Part shown: positions 16,223 to 24,780 of the stretch, one piece after another
Layout of the letters: each line of letters begins with the position of its first letter
Position numbering within the stretch: the stretch's first letter is position 1
Assembly (NCBI RefSeq): GCF_900199455.1
Contig: NZ_FZQR01000034.1
Location: 1-43,491, forward strand
Direction of reading: 5' to 3'
Origin: Mesorhizobium carmichaelinearum
GTDB lineage: Bacteria; Pseudomonadota; Alphaproteobacteria; Rhizobiales; Rhizobiaceae
DNA: 43,491 nucleotides
Program-made: the position numbers and the translations under genes
Notes under the pieces: model-generated
Seen by the model: the letters and a program-made list of their open reading frames with translations, nothing else
What the model was told of the DNA's origin: nothing
The model's database searches: none

Positions 16223-17506
16223 CTATCCGATGCGAGGCCGGGGCTGCCGGCCGCCTGGCTCCCAAACTTTTCCTAAACGTGAGAGGGCCAAGATTGGGAA
16301 AATTACGAACCACGCACGGGCCCCAAACGCAGCCATGCCGCCCCAAAAATAGGTTAGAAGGGTCGCATCAAATGCGATTAGAGCCGCTACGCTGTCATTT
16401 CCTGAAAGCCAAGCGATTGCTCTCCTCGTCAGGATAATTGCTGTAAGTATAACCATCAATCCTATGGGGTAGGCATCGCCCAGGGTGAACAGCTGATCAC
16501 CTACAAACCCTAATGACACATTGTAATCGTCCCCTACACCAATACGACCCCAAAGGAGGTCAACAGAATAATATCCAGCCCCTACTGGTTTGCTAAGCCA
16601 TTCGTCGCGCGGAAACCAATTTAAAAAAAACAATTCCAGTTGCTTAAGATAAGGTACCATCCCAACGTCGCCATAACGCAAACCCGATCGAAGATACTCT
16701 GTGAACCTCATATGGTCAGTGACACCGATGGCGGCGGCACTGGTTATGCTGTTAACCTCTTCACCTCTCACTACCATTGCCCACCCCAGCAGAGCAGGCA
16801 TAGCCAGCACGAGATATGAAAACTTGATGCCGATCCGGTGGTACGAACACAACATCGCAAACGGCATAATAAGATATGCGGCAACGGCAAGCCTCCCGTA
16901 GCCTCCCCAATACAAAAGGAGGTTCCCAAAAATGGCGATCTCAAACAGTAGAAATACGAAAACGGATCCACGCCTTTCCTGACCGCGCTGAATCAGCGAC
17001 TCCTGGAAATACAACGCAATACCAATGGGTATCATCAGGCTCATTTCTGGCCGAGGTGCTACAACTCCCACCAATACGATGGACAACAGGCCAACAGCGA
17101 GTCCGCACCACTGAAGCCATGTATTTCTCTCGTATAAGATCGGGATAACGTCAGGCGTATTATCGAACCGGCGCAGAACGTCAGTAAAAATAACGAAAAT
17201 CGAAATAATTAGCGACGCATCTATTCCATCAAAAATAAGAAGGTTCGGAGCGAACGGCACGTACAACAGCAGGAACGAAACTCCAATCGCCAAATCAAGA
17301 GATGATCGAAAGTACCTGAGACAAAGCCTGGCGGTTTGGAACGCAATTAGAGCGAATAAATACTTAGATGTATATATCTCGATGATTGACTGCCCCACAA
17401 AGCAAAGTGCAATCGTAACGTAGGTTAGTATAGTGAATGCCGAACTGAGCGCCGATCCCTCATCTTTGTTGCCTACACCGGTAGGATTATACATTGCTGC
17501 TGACAC
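16223..17506 (-). CDS. Wzy-like oligosaccharide repeat-unit polymerase
   Basis: A 427-residue polytopic membrane protein with about 11 hydrophobic segments. A large periplasmic loop late in the chain contains ELFFLNWFPRDEWLSKPVGAG, close to the F-x-P-R-x-x-W-x-x-KP-x-G motif of O-antigen/repeat-unit polymerases, followed by SLGFVGDQLFTLGDAYP. It probably joins lipid-linked repeat units after flipping by the Wzx at 33166-34500. Its stop is 3 bp from the stop of the converging beta-helix gene. It is separated from the next upstream minus-strand gene by 319 bp, so it may have its own promoter. Confidence 0.72.
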   Translation of the reverse strand: MSAAMYNPTGVGNKDEGSALSSAFTILTYVTIALCFVGQSIIEIYTSKYLFALIAFQTARLCLRYFRSSLDLAIGVSFLLLYVPFAPNLLIFDGIDASLIISIFVIFTDVLRRFDNTPDVIPILYERNTWLQWCGLAVGLLSIVLVGVVAPRPEMSLMIPIGIALYFQESLIQRGQERRGSVFVFLLFEIAIFGNLLLYWGGYGRLAVAAYLIMPFAMLCSYHRIGIKFSYLVLAMPALLGWAMVVRGEEVNSITSAAAIGVTDHMRFTEYLRSGLRYGDVGMVPYLKQLELFFLNWFPRDEWLSKPVGAGYYSVDLLWGRIGVGDDYNVSLGFVGDQLFTLGDAYPIGLMVILTAIILTRRAIAWLSGNDSVAALIAFDATLLTYFWGGMAAFGARAWFVIFPILALSRLGKVWEPGGRQPRPRIG

Positions 17507-17825
17507 GCCTGCCGTCCCTCAATCGCTTTTAGCCGGTTCGAACATAGGCCTTCGTTATCGTCCAGCAGGGATCCAAGCAAACAGCGGGCGGAAAACGCCG
17601 TCGCCGGAGCCACCGCTTGCACACCAAGCCACCCGGAACCTCACTGCTGCGGCATCAACTCCGAAAGACCAACAGTTCGAGGTCCAGCTTTTTGACCTTG
17701 GCGCAATAGGCTCGATTGCAATTTTCACCTCAAACACCAAGCGAGCTCGCGTGGTCGGCGTTGAACAAGGAAAGTGTCCGTAGCTTCCCTTTTCGTCGTT
17801 CCGCCGCTCTTCATATCAATCGAGA
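17507..17825. other. Gap between wzy-like and SNase-like genes
   Basis: 319 bp on the minus-strand path. It contains no gene I can support and no clear terminator or promoter. A short plus-strand frame covering most of it has no family resemblance and low-complexity proline/alanine content. Confidence 0.35.
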
Positions 17826-18272
17826 TTAGCAAGCTTTGTAAATCGCCCCAATCTGACCAGGTTGGCCACAGAGTAGGCCCTTTTGAGTGAAAACAGCAGC
17901 CAAGTCACCACCGTCCGGCATTAAACACTGGACGACCACTGCATCCCCCAACATGGTTCCGGTCTTCCCATCGCAGGGAGTTCCTGAGCCGACCGGCTTG
18001 CAATTCAAAACCATTCCCTGAAAATCTCGCCGCGCTGCGTCCGTAACCATTCCACGTAAGGCCATCGGTTTTGTTGACGCGGCACCGCACAGGACAATCT
18101 TGCGGCCCCCAACCCGAAGATCGTCTATCGAAGGAATGTTTAGGTGCCCGGTGAATGGCGAAAGCGTGACGTATGGCGGTGGACGTGGTCTGCCTTTCTG
18201 CGAGACAATGACAGCCATGAAGCCAACCACAAACACCAGCCCGACAATGGGAATAGCGATCAACTTATTCAT
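17826..18272 (-). CDS. Membrane-anchored, degenerate SNase-like small protein
   Basis: A 148-residue protein with an N-terminal membrane segment (AIPIVGLVFVVGFMAVIV) and a periplasmic domain. The domain order resembles a staphylococcal-nuclease-like (thermonuclease) fold: LRVGGRKIVLCGA, then a helix with DAARRDFQGMV, LNCKPVGSGTPCDG, GDAVVVQCLMPDGGDLAAVFTQKGLLC. The usual catalytic Asp and Arg/Glu residues of SNase are not seen where expected (no D-A-P-E after the third strand), so nuclease activity is unlikely. Rhizobial ExoI, from the succinoglycan cluster, is also SNase-like. It starts inside the DUF4910 stop (ATGA overlap). The fold call is from pattern, moderate confidence. Confidence 0.5.
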   Translation of the reverse strand: MNKLIAIPIVGLVFVVGFMAVIVSQKGRPRPPPYVTLSPFTGHLNIPSIDDLRVGGRKIVLCGAASTKPMALRGMVTDAARRDFQGMVLNCKPVGSGTPCDGKTGTMLGDAVVVQCLMPDGGDLAAVFTQKGLLCGQPGQIGAIYKAC

Positions 18273-19612
18273 CGATCTTCCGTGGTGCAGGCGATGCGAT
18301 GAGCATCCAGTCTGGCCCCGTGAAGCCGGAGAGGATTCCCCAACACAGGCTTGATAAGATCATGCTTGTGAAAAATATCCGCCAACTCAATGCATGCGCC
18401 GGGCGCCACACCGATCAGATCCGAAATGGCGATGATGTCATTCGTTCCATCGCAATAAGCCAAGAAGTTCATCCGTGTCCGCACCTCATCTTGTGCACTG
18501 CCGACACGAGAAAGACTCGGATAGAGCCCCCGCTTCCCGAGTTGCGGTTCGCCGAAAGTGGTAGCTCGCCATCGCTCGTTGTTCTCAATCAGTTCGATGC
18601 AACTGCGGTAGGCTTGAAAGCTTTCCTCCAGCCCATTTTGGGTTACAAACTTTAGGTCATCTAGAGAGGTGTGGTATTCTTGGAAGGTTCCGTATTTCGA
18701 TCGCATGATCGATGCGACCGGAAGGTTTACAGTCGGCGCGCAGTATTGTCTTTCGTCACTCCCTCGTTCTAGAAAGCTGTAAACCTTGTGTTCGCGATCC
18801 CGTAAGACGGCCAGCGCTGCGCGATCAGCAAGTGTATTCCCCGATCGAGAGGGTAAGAAGGACCACGCGCGCTCGTCGCCTACACAAGTGACGATATAGC
18901 CTGCAATCGTCCGTTCCTGCATCGCCTCCAAGTGTTGGCTGAGGTAAATTATCGACCCGATCGTCTCTGGGATGAAGACGATACGATAGGTGTATTTGCG
19001 ATTGGGAAGAGACGCAAGCCAGCGGGCCAGCGCTGTCGTCACCACCGGCCCGGATAGTTCGTTATTAGCCATGGACGGATGGCAAATATAGGTGGAAAGA
19101 AGAACTTCCTCTTTCCGTTCACCAGGCAGGATGACGTCGGCGAAGTCGAGGACACCATCGCGCAGATCGCTGTCGATCACGACCTTGTATCGGTCGTCGG
19201 TCAGTGCGGCTCTTTGGACTTCGGACAGGCAAAACCCCCATCGCTCGCTGTAATAGCTGGTGACATATGGGATGGCGGAGGGCTGATCGGGCAGCGTGTA
19301 GAGATGCTTGTCTAAGTCATGGCGCGAAATGACGGCGTTGATGGGGGTCGAATAGCCGAGCACGTGCAGATTATTGCGCTTGAAATCGATTGCTCGGTTG
19401 CCGCTCATATCCTCGATGTACGCATCGCGGATCGTCCACTCTTTCGGCACAGTCCAATCGAATGCCTGATAGCCTGTCGGAACAAAATGTCGCCGCATCC
19501 CCGGTATTAGCTTGCCAAGGTAGTCCAGTGTATCCCGGACACCCTGGCCGGTCAGACTCCGGCACATAGGCCAAAGATCCTGCGCCCACTGATGCATACT
19601 CTGGTTATTCAC
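18269..19612 (-). CDS. DUF4910 aminopeptidase-like protein
   Basis: About 447 residues, soluble, of the DUF4910/DUF2172 family: an M28-like Zn-peptidase fold with an inserted domain and a C-terminal winged helix. The pattern TYICHPSMANNELSGPV, IVFIPETIGSI, GSDERQYCAP and EYHTSLDDL includes the likely metal-site His, Asn/Glu, Glu, Asp and His positions. The C-terminus (DIIAISDLIGVAPGACIELADIF) fits the winged helix. I chose GTG 19612, which overlaps the preceding stop by 8 bp and has AAGGA upstream; ATG 19597 is an alternative. Members occur in surface-polysaccharide clusters, where the substrate is not established. The start and end couplings link it to the acetyltransferase and the SNase-like gene. 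Confidence 0.75.
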   Translation of the reverse strand: MNNQSMHQWAQDLWPMCRSLTGQGVRDTLDYLGKLIPGMRRHFVPTGYQAFDWTVPKEWTIRDAYIEDMSGNRAIDFKRNNLHVLGYSTPINAVISRHDLDKHLYTLPDQPSAIPYVTSYYSERWGFCLSEVQRAALTDDRYKVVIDSDLRDGVLDFADVILPGERKEEVLLSTYICHPSMANNELSGPVVTTALARWLASLPNRKYTYRIVFIPETIGSIIYLSQHLEAMQERTIAGYIVTCVGDERAWSFLPSRSGNTLADRAALAVLRDREHKVYSFLERGSDERQYCAPTVNLPVASIMRSKYGTFQEYHTSLDDLKFVTQNGLEESFQAYRSCIELIENNERWRATTFGEPQLGKRGLYPSLSRVGSAQDEVRTRMNFLAYCDGTNDIIAISDLIGVAPGACIELADIFHKHDLIKPVLGNPLRLHGARLDAHRIACTTEDR

Positions 19613-20405
19613 TGTCGGTTTCCTTGCGGTAAAGCATACCGTGCGCGCGGCCTGAAGTGATGACGGACTCGGTTGCATCGAACATTGCCCTGGCGCTAAT
19701 TACCCGAAGCCCGGTGCCCTCGTTCGGGCGGGAACCTGAATACAGGCTGCTATTCCAAAGCTCCTCGCCCATGGGATCGACGTACGTCTTGACGCCTTCC
19801 TCGATGTTCCTAACAAAAAGGCCGAAAGTTCGGCTTTCAGTTACGCCCGCGGCATCGGTATAAGGACCAGTGAAGGCTTTGTGGTATCTATATGGAACGG
19901 CGCACATTTCCTCGACGTAGTGGTAGAAAGTCATCGAATGCTGATCGGGGAGATCGAGAGATGCGATTTTTGCATCCATCTCTCGTAAGACGGCAAACGG
20001 GCTGTCAGGGCCGTACCCGCTGAAATTTGTGATCCCTTCGAACTCGGCAGCTCTCTTCCCAATGGCAACAAACGAATAGATAGGATGGCCTGTTCGAACC
20101 GCGCCCGGATGAAGCCTAGCAGCTTCCGTCAAAGCCCCCATTTTGCTCGGGGACGACCTGATATCGAACGGCAAGCCTGTCGTGAAATCGAAATTGAACA
20201 GCGGGAACACCAACGTTCCTTCGAGGCCCACGGATTCTAAAAAGCTCTTCAGGATAATCTCCGTTGAAGGAGAGACTCCGGCAGCCTTAAGTCGCCCGAG
20301 AGTGCGCCTTGCGCTGGAATGAATTAGTACTACATCACGATTTTCGAGGCCGCTAGATCGCCATCCGTCAGCTAGACTACGCGTCGCAATATCGATTGCA
20401 GACAT
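19605..20405 (-). CDS. AAC(3)-family N-acetyltransferase
   Basis: A 266-residue protein of the aminoglycoside 3-N-acetyltransferase fold (VVLIHSSARRTLGRL near residue 25, GTLVFPLFNFDFTTG, MGALTEAARLHPGAVRTGHPIYSFVAIG, SPFAVLREMDAKIASLDL). In polysaccharide clusters these acetyl-CoA-dependent enzymes probably acylate amino sugars rather than drugs. Here the 8-bp overlap with the DUF4910 gene suggests a shared task, such as N-acylating a 4-amino sugar or a nonulosonate amine. No evidence links it to antibiotic resistance. Confidence 0.78.
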   Translation of the reverse strand: MSAIDIATRSLADGWRSSGLENRDVVLIHSSARRTLGRLKAAGVSPSTEIILKSFLESVGLEGTLVFPLFNFDFTTGLPFDIRSSPSKMGALTEAARLHPGAVRTGHPIYSFVAIGKRAAEFEGITNFSGYGPDSPFAVLREMDAKIASLDLPDQHSMTFYHYVEEMCAVPYRYHKAFTGPYTDAAGVTESRTFGLFVRNIEEGVKTYVDPMGEELWNSSLYSGSRPNEGTGLRVISARAMFDATESVITSGRAHGMLYRKETDSE

Positions 20406-20584
20406 AGAGTTCCCTCTCCTCGTGTTTAAACATCCATCTGACGCGGCTTCGGATTAAAGCTGCTTGGGAGGTGCTTGACAGCGGCGGGTCAGGGCGCCCG
20501 CCGCTGGCCAAGAAGAGTTGAGAGCCACCGCATAGCTTGATCACGGATTCGGGATCCACGACAGCAATTTGGCTCTAGGAGTCG

Positions 20585-20980
20585 CTATTTGCCGTACCGG
20601 CGCTCCAGCGCGTCGGCGATGCGTTCGCAAAGCAATTCTGACGTCACGACTGTGAGGTGGAGGCGGAGACGGACTCCGTCTGGATCAACCAGGGTAGCGA
20701 CAATACCACGATCAGAGTACTCGTCGAGGTCGTGAACATCGTGGAGGATGAAGTCTTGTATTTCTCGAAGTCTCTTAGGGCGCTCATCCACCGTGTTCTC
20801 CCCCCAAATTGGTGGCTTTCCGGGCAGGCCGAGTCTCATTCGCTGGAGCTCGGCGTAGCTCTGGGCAAGGTCTTGAGCGTTGAATAAGCGCAGAGTTACT
20901 TTGCCGTTTTCGACGACCTGAACAATCCATTGACCGTCGACATTTTTCAGCCGCACGTCATTCGGTTCTCCGGCAACCAT
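20585..20980 (-). CDS. Hypothetical protein
   Basis: A 131-residue soluble alpha/beta protein with no recognised family. It starts with a beta-rich part (DVRLKNVDGQWIVQVVENGKVTLRLFNAQDLAQSYAELQRMRLGL in part). It then has an acidic, helical middle (RLREIQDFILHDVHDLDEY) and a terminal part (VATLVDPDGVRLRLHLTVVTSELLCERIADAL). There are no membrane segments and no signal. It lies between a GT4 gene and the AAC(3) gene with gaps of 284 and 179 bp, so its transcription is unclear. It could be a newcomer in the cluster. Confidence 0.45.
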   Translation of the reverse strand: MVAGEPNDVRLKNVDGQWIVQVVENGKVTLRLFNAQDLAQSYAELQRMRLGLPGKPPIWGENTVDERPKRLREIQDFILHDVHDLDEYSDRGIVATLVDPDGVRLRLHLTVVTSELLCERIADALERRYGK

Positions 20981-21216
20981 ACTGGCGATCCGTCTCAGCG
21001 ATCAAAAAAGAGAAATGACAGAGGAAGCCCCAAGTCGCTGTGAAGACGGCATCGACAAAACCTCGGCATGTCGTTGAGCGCAGGGCGCCTGGTCACGCAC
21101 CGCCGAACCCCCCCCGCAGAAAATCGTCTCCCGAAATCATAGTTCGCCGCAGGCCTGGCCTATAGCCGAATGGTCGCGGTCGGCTATTGCGGGAGACAGG
21201 GAGCAGTCCGACCGCG

Positions 21217-21241
21217 AAGGGGAAGCCAGCGCCCTCCCCTT
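21217..21241 (-). terminator. Hairpin after the GT4 gene
   Basis: AAGGGGA and TCCCCTT make a 7-bp stem with an 11-nt loop, beginning 24 bp after the stop of the minus-strand glycosyltransferase gene. There is no U tract after it, so it may be a processing or Rho-dependent site rather than an intrinsic terminator. Confidence 0.3.
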
Positions 21242-21264
21242 GAGACCAAGATCGCGCGCAATAA

Positions 21265-22458
21265 TTATGGCTTGGAAAGGGCTTCTGCGATTTGAGACAC
21301 CGCTTGCTCGGCGGAAAACTGGCGATCGAACAATTGCCTGCAACGTCCGGGCAGGTCGGCATCCGTTTCAACTTGTACCAGTAGCCTTTCCGCCTTTCCC
21401 ACCAGTTCATCCAGTTGATCGCTCTGGCACTCTTCGCCAACCCGCTCGTTTCGGATCAGCTCGGCCAAGTCGTTGCCTGGGTTCAAGCGCACGAGTGCAG
21501 GGAGGCCGTTTTGCATATATGTCAGGAACTTGCCCGGTATGTTGTGCGATCTATGGCGAAGATCCAACGAAACGATCCCAATCCGGCACTGTGCGTAGAG
21601 ATCCGGAATTTCGTCGGGGTGGATCTCGTCGAAAAAGACCACGTTGGTGAGGCCGAGAGCTTGCGCCTTTTCCCTAAGTCTTCGGGCCTCACTGCCCCGA
21701 CCGACCAGCAGGAAACCTACGTCGATCCGTGAGGCCATTCTCTGCGCCAAGTCCAGTACAATGCCGACGCTTTGAGCCACCCCCATGTTGCCCGCGTACA
21801 CGAACAGCTTACGCCCGGCCAACGGTGTCTCGCTGACGCGGATTGAACAACGTACGTTTGAAGGCTTGTCCAGCCAGTTCTGCAGCACCTCGAGGACGCG
21901 CCCCGACTTCCGCCGCCACCGGTCGAAGTAAACAAGGTTGCCCGGCGTCTGGACGCCGATTACGTCAGCAACCGAGTACTGGTAGCGCGCGATAGAATCA
22001 AAGAAACGGTAGGGCAGACCGCGGCCCATCAGGCCCATATCAACCGCCCATTCGGGAAAGATGTCGCGAATGATCAGATATCCCTTGCAGCCGCTTTCGC
22101 GCTTAAGTGCGCTCGCCATAGGCCCATGGAAGATAGAGGGAGCATACCAAACGATCCCGTCCCATCGCTGCCCCGCCAGCGGGCTTTTGCGCAGATTGCG
22201 CAACATGGCAAAAGGCATGACGAACTCATTCCAGGTCCGCCTCACATAGCCAATTTCCTTGGTAGGCGGCGCTCGCAGGCGCAGCACCGTTACACCGTCA
22301 AGCTCCTCAATTGCCCAGGGGCGGCCCAGATCGGCCGCCGGCAGCATGACCGTCAGCCGATGCCCTTGCCGCGCAAATTCGCGCGAAAGATCCCTCAGTT
22401 GTACCGCGCCCGACGTTCGCAGCGGCGGGAAAGTATCCGCAATCAAAGCGATCCGCAT
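21265..22458 (-). CDS. GT4 glycosyltransferase, WbuB-like (L-FucNAc/L-QuiNAc transferase type)
   Basis: A 397-residue GT-B enzyme starting MRIALIADTFPPLRTSGAVQ. The middle block ESGCKGYLIIRDIFPEWAVDMGL and the SVADVIGVQTPGNL block are characteristic of WbuB-like enzymes, which transfer N-acetyl-L-fucosamine or related L-HexNAc residues. The C-terminal donor half has HNIPGKFLTYMQNGLPAL. It starts 10 bp after the FnlC-like epimerase gene, the classic order in L-FucNAc/L-QuiNAc loci. I infer that it uses the sugar nucleotide made by the three genes upstream. Confidence 0.8.
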   Translation of the reverse strand: MRIALIADTFPPLRTSGAVQLRDLSREFARQGHRLTVMLPAADLGRPWAIEELDGVTVLRLRAPPTKEIGYVRRTWNEFVMPFAMLRNLRKSPLAGQRWDGIVWYAPSIFHGPMASALKRESGCKGYLIIRDIFPEWAVDMGLMGRGLPYRFFDSIARYQYSVADVIGVQTPGNLVYFDRWRRKSGRVLEVLQNWLDKPSNVRCSIRVSETPLAGRKLFVYAGNMGVAQSVGIVLDLAQRMASRIDVGFLLVGRGSEARRLREKAQALGLTNVVFFDEIHPDEIPDLYAQCRIGIVSLDLRHRSHNIPGKFLTYMQNGLPALVRLNPGNDLAELIRNERVGEECQSDQLDELVGKAERLLVQVETDADLPGRCRQLFDRQFSAEQAVSQIAEALSKP

Positions 22459-22468
22459 CTGGCGCCGC

Positions 22469-23599
22469 TCAGTACTTCTTCCACACAACTCGATTCACAT
22501 AGTCAGTATAGCTGTGGATTATGCGAACCACCTTTTCGCTGACATTGGGGATGTTATAGTCGGCAACCAGGCGAAGCCCACGCTCCGCGCCACGCGGTTG
22601 GTTTTCCAAGATTGCAAGGCCCTGACATACCCGGTCGACGTCCAAGCCCACCATCATTACCGTACCTTCCTCCATCCCCTCGGGACGCTCATGCGCCTCG
22701 CGCAAGTTGAGCGCCGGAAAATTCAGGATGGAGGACTCTTCCGTGATCGTACCACTGTCGGACAGAACCGCTTTTGCATTCATCTGCAGATGCACATAGT
22801 CCAAGAAGCCGAAGGGCTTCATAAAGTGGATCCTCGAGTCCATTTGGAGGTTCAACGAGTTCAGCCGCGAACGGGTGCGCGGGTGCGTCGAACAAATCAG
22901 CGGAACGTCGTGTTCCTGCGCTATGTAATTGGCGATGTCAGCAATCCGGGTCATTTTATCCGGTGAGTCGACGTTCTCTTCGCGATGAGCACTGATTACG
23001 AAGTACTTCCCTCGTTCAAGAGAGAGCTGACCCAAGACATCCGATTTGTTGATTTCATCCATATAGTAATTTAGGACTTCAAGCATCGGGCTGCCCGTCT
23101 TTATGATCTGATCCGGGGCAATCCCCTCTCGTAGCAGATAGTTTCGCGCGATGTCACTGTACGTGAGATGAATGTCGGCTACATGATCAACTATTCGGCG
23201 GTTTATCTCCTCCGGAACCCGTGAATCGAAACAACGATTGCCGGCTTCCATATGAAAAACAGGAATCCTCAATCGTTTGGCCGCAATTGCCGCGAGACAG
23301 CTATTTGTGTCCCCAAGCAACAAAACCGCCTCTGGCTGGCGCTCTCGGAGCACTTTGTCGGTCGCCTCGATTACGCGACCAATCGTTTCGGCGGCAGTGT
23401 TTCCTGATGCTTCAAGAAACACATCGGGGCGGCGAATCTTAAGCTGCTCGAAAAAAATTCCATTCAACTCATAGTCATAGTTCTGGCCCGTATGCACGAG
23501 ACATTGGTCGCACGATTGATCCAACCGGTCGATGACACGCGACAATCGGATGATTTCGGGGCGCGTCCCGACGATTGTCATAACCTTCAGCTTGTTCAC
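22469..23599 (-). CDS. UDP-HexNAc 2-epimerase, FnlC/WbvD-like
   Basis: A 376-residue non-hydrolysing 2-epimerase (WecB superfamily). It has KVMTIVGTRPEIIRLSRV at the start, HTGQNYDYELNGIFF, LLLGDTNSCLAAIAAKRL, HMEAGNRCFD.RVPEEINRRIVDH, SAHREENVDSP and LSDSGTITEESSILNFP. The NRCFD and RIVDH variants and close fit to the FnlC/WbvD subgroup suggest action on UDP-L-HexNAc rather than UDP-GlcNAc. GTG 23599 is chosen because GGGGAG sits seven bases upstream; GTG 23614 is also possible. It would deliver UDP-L-QuiNAc (from UDP-L-RhaNAc) or UDP-L-FucNAc. Confidence 0.82.
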   Translation of the reverse strand: MNKLKVMTIVGTRPEIIRLSRVIDRLDQSCDQCLVHTGQNYDYELNGIFFEQLKIRRPDVFLEASGNTAAETIGRVIEATDKVLRERQPEAVLLLGDTNSCLAAIAAKRLRIPVFHMEAGNRCFDSRVPEEINRRIVDHVADIHLTYSDIARNYLLREGIAPDQIIKTGSPMLEVLNYYMDEINKSDVLGQLSLERGKYFVISAHREENVDSPDKMTRIADIANYIAQEHDVPLICSTHPRTRSRLNSLNLQMDSRIHFMKPFGFLDYVHLQMNAKAVLSDSGTITEESSILNFPALNLREAHERPEGMEEGTVMMVGLDVDRVCQGLAILENQPRGAERGLRLVADYNIPNVSEKVVRIIHSYTDYVNRVVWKKY

Positions 23600-23708
23600 C
23601 AATCCACTCCCCACTTGAACTCTCCGGGCCGAGCGATGTTTTAGACCACCAGCCGAGGAAGCGAGCTACGTCGCAAATCCCCAAAGAGAAACAGCTGTAA
23701 TTCGCTTC

Positions 23709-24647
23709 CTAGGAGCGATCCTGACCTGTCAAAGCGTCAAGCTCTTTACTGCCGACGACCTGCTGGTTGTACTTGAGATAGCTCTTATGCATGGTCGACA
23801 CGAGGTCCGGCCACGGATCGGGTAGAAAGCCCGTCGTCCTCCTAAATAGGTCAGAATTCAGGGAGCGATCGACCCTGACGGACGTGTCGGCAATAATATC
23901 TATTTCCTTGCCGTAGACCCTCGAGACCAACGACAGAAGATCGAATTTGTTGATAGGATCAGCTGAAACATGAAAAAGACCCCTCAATTCGGCATTTGAC
24001 ACGACAAAATCTTTGATCACGCGCGCTATCTCTACCGCGGGCAAGCCAGAAAAAACAGCATTCTTGTAGCCCTTCACCTGGCCTTTCTGACTCAAAAACC
24101 AGTCGACCAGACTTTTTGAGCTCTCCAGCTCGTGACCGATGATTGACGTGCGGAGTGTCACCGCATTCGGGTAATCGACCTCACCCAGAAACTTCGTTCT
24201 CCCGTACAAATCGTTGGCATCGGCAAAATCGGATTCCAGATAATTACCCTTGCTACCTGAGAAAACACAATCCGTGCTCACATGTACCAAACGGGCCCCG
24301 GCCACGCGGGAAAGCTGCGCCAAGCGATGGGGGAGAGAAGCGTTGATTGACAGCGACGTGAGATGGTTTCGCGAAGCCTCAAGCTGCTTGATGACTCCGA
24401 CGCAGTTTACCACGACATCCGGTTGGATTTCGGCGAACACGGCCGTCAGATCTCCGTCATTCCGAACATCAAGATTGGATATGAGGGTACCATGCTCGTG
24501 AGGCAGAAAATGGCGCTTTTTGGTCGATGATCGGAGGGTTCCAACGGTTGCGTAACGATGATCGGCCGAGAAGAACCGGAAGACCGCGTTTCCCAGCATA
24601 CCTCCAGCGCCCAAGACAAGGATTCTGTTCGTTTTCACGTTACGCAT
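23709..24647 (-). CDS. RmlD-like SDR reductase, WbvR/FnlB-type
   Basis: A 312-residue short-chain dehydrogenase. It has GAGGMLG at 13-19 (cofactor), NCVGVIKQ, the STDCVFSG catalytic Ser/Thr region near 124-131 and Tyr148-x3-Lys152. It most resembles dTDP-4-dehydrorhamnose reductase. FnlB/WbjC/CapF proteins of L-FucNAc synthesis carry an extra C-terminal cupin and are ~370 residues; this protein has none. That favours a WbvR-like 4-reductase forming UDP-L-RhaNAc, on the way to UDP-L-QuiNAc. It lies between the FnlA-like and FnlC-like genes; GAAAGG precedes the ATG. Confidence 0.75.
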   Translation of the reverse strand: MRNVKTNRILVLGAGGMLGNAVFRFFSADHRYATVGTLRSSTKKRHFLPHEHGTLISNLDVRNDGDLTAVFAEIQPDVVVNCVGVIKQLEASRNHLTSLSINASLPHRLAQLSRVAGARLVHVSTDCVFSGSKGNYLESDFADANDLYGRTKFLGEVDYPNAVTLRTSIIGHELESSKSLVDWFLSQKGQVKGYKNAVFSGLPAVEIARVIKDFVVSNAELRGLFHVSADPINKFDLLSLVSRVYGKEIDIIADTSVRVDRSLNSDLFRRTTGFLPDPWPDLVSTMHKSYLKYNQQVVGSKELDALTGQDRS

Positions 24648-24780
24648 CGCCTTTCTGGTGCGAACCTAAAACCATACCGATAAGAGATCTTAGTCTTAGA
24701 CGCAGGCGGTTTGGTCCTCGCGAGCAAACAGCCAGCTTTCAACGACCTTTTCAAACGGAACCAAGGGCATGTCATCTGGC

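Noticed and set aside
17433..17783. 116-residue plus-strand frame in the wzy/SNase-like gap
   Set aside because: Low-complexity Pro/Ala-rich sequence without start signals or family resemblance.
19605..20405. Aminoglycoside resistance gene
   Set aside because: Although it has the AAC(3) fold, its coupling to a polysaccharide cassette makes sugar acylation more likely.
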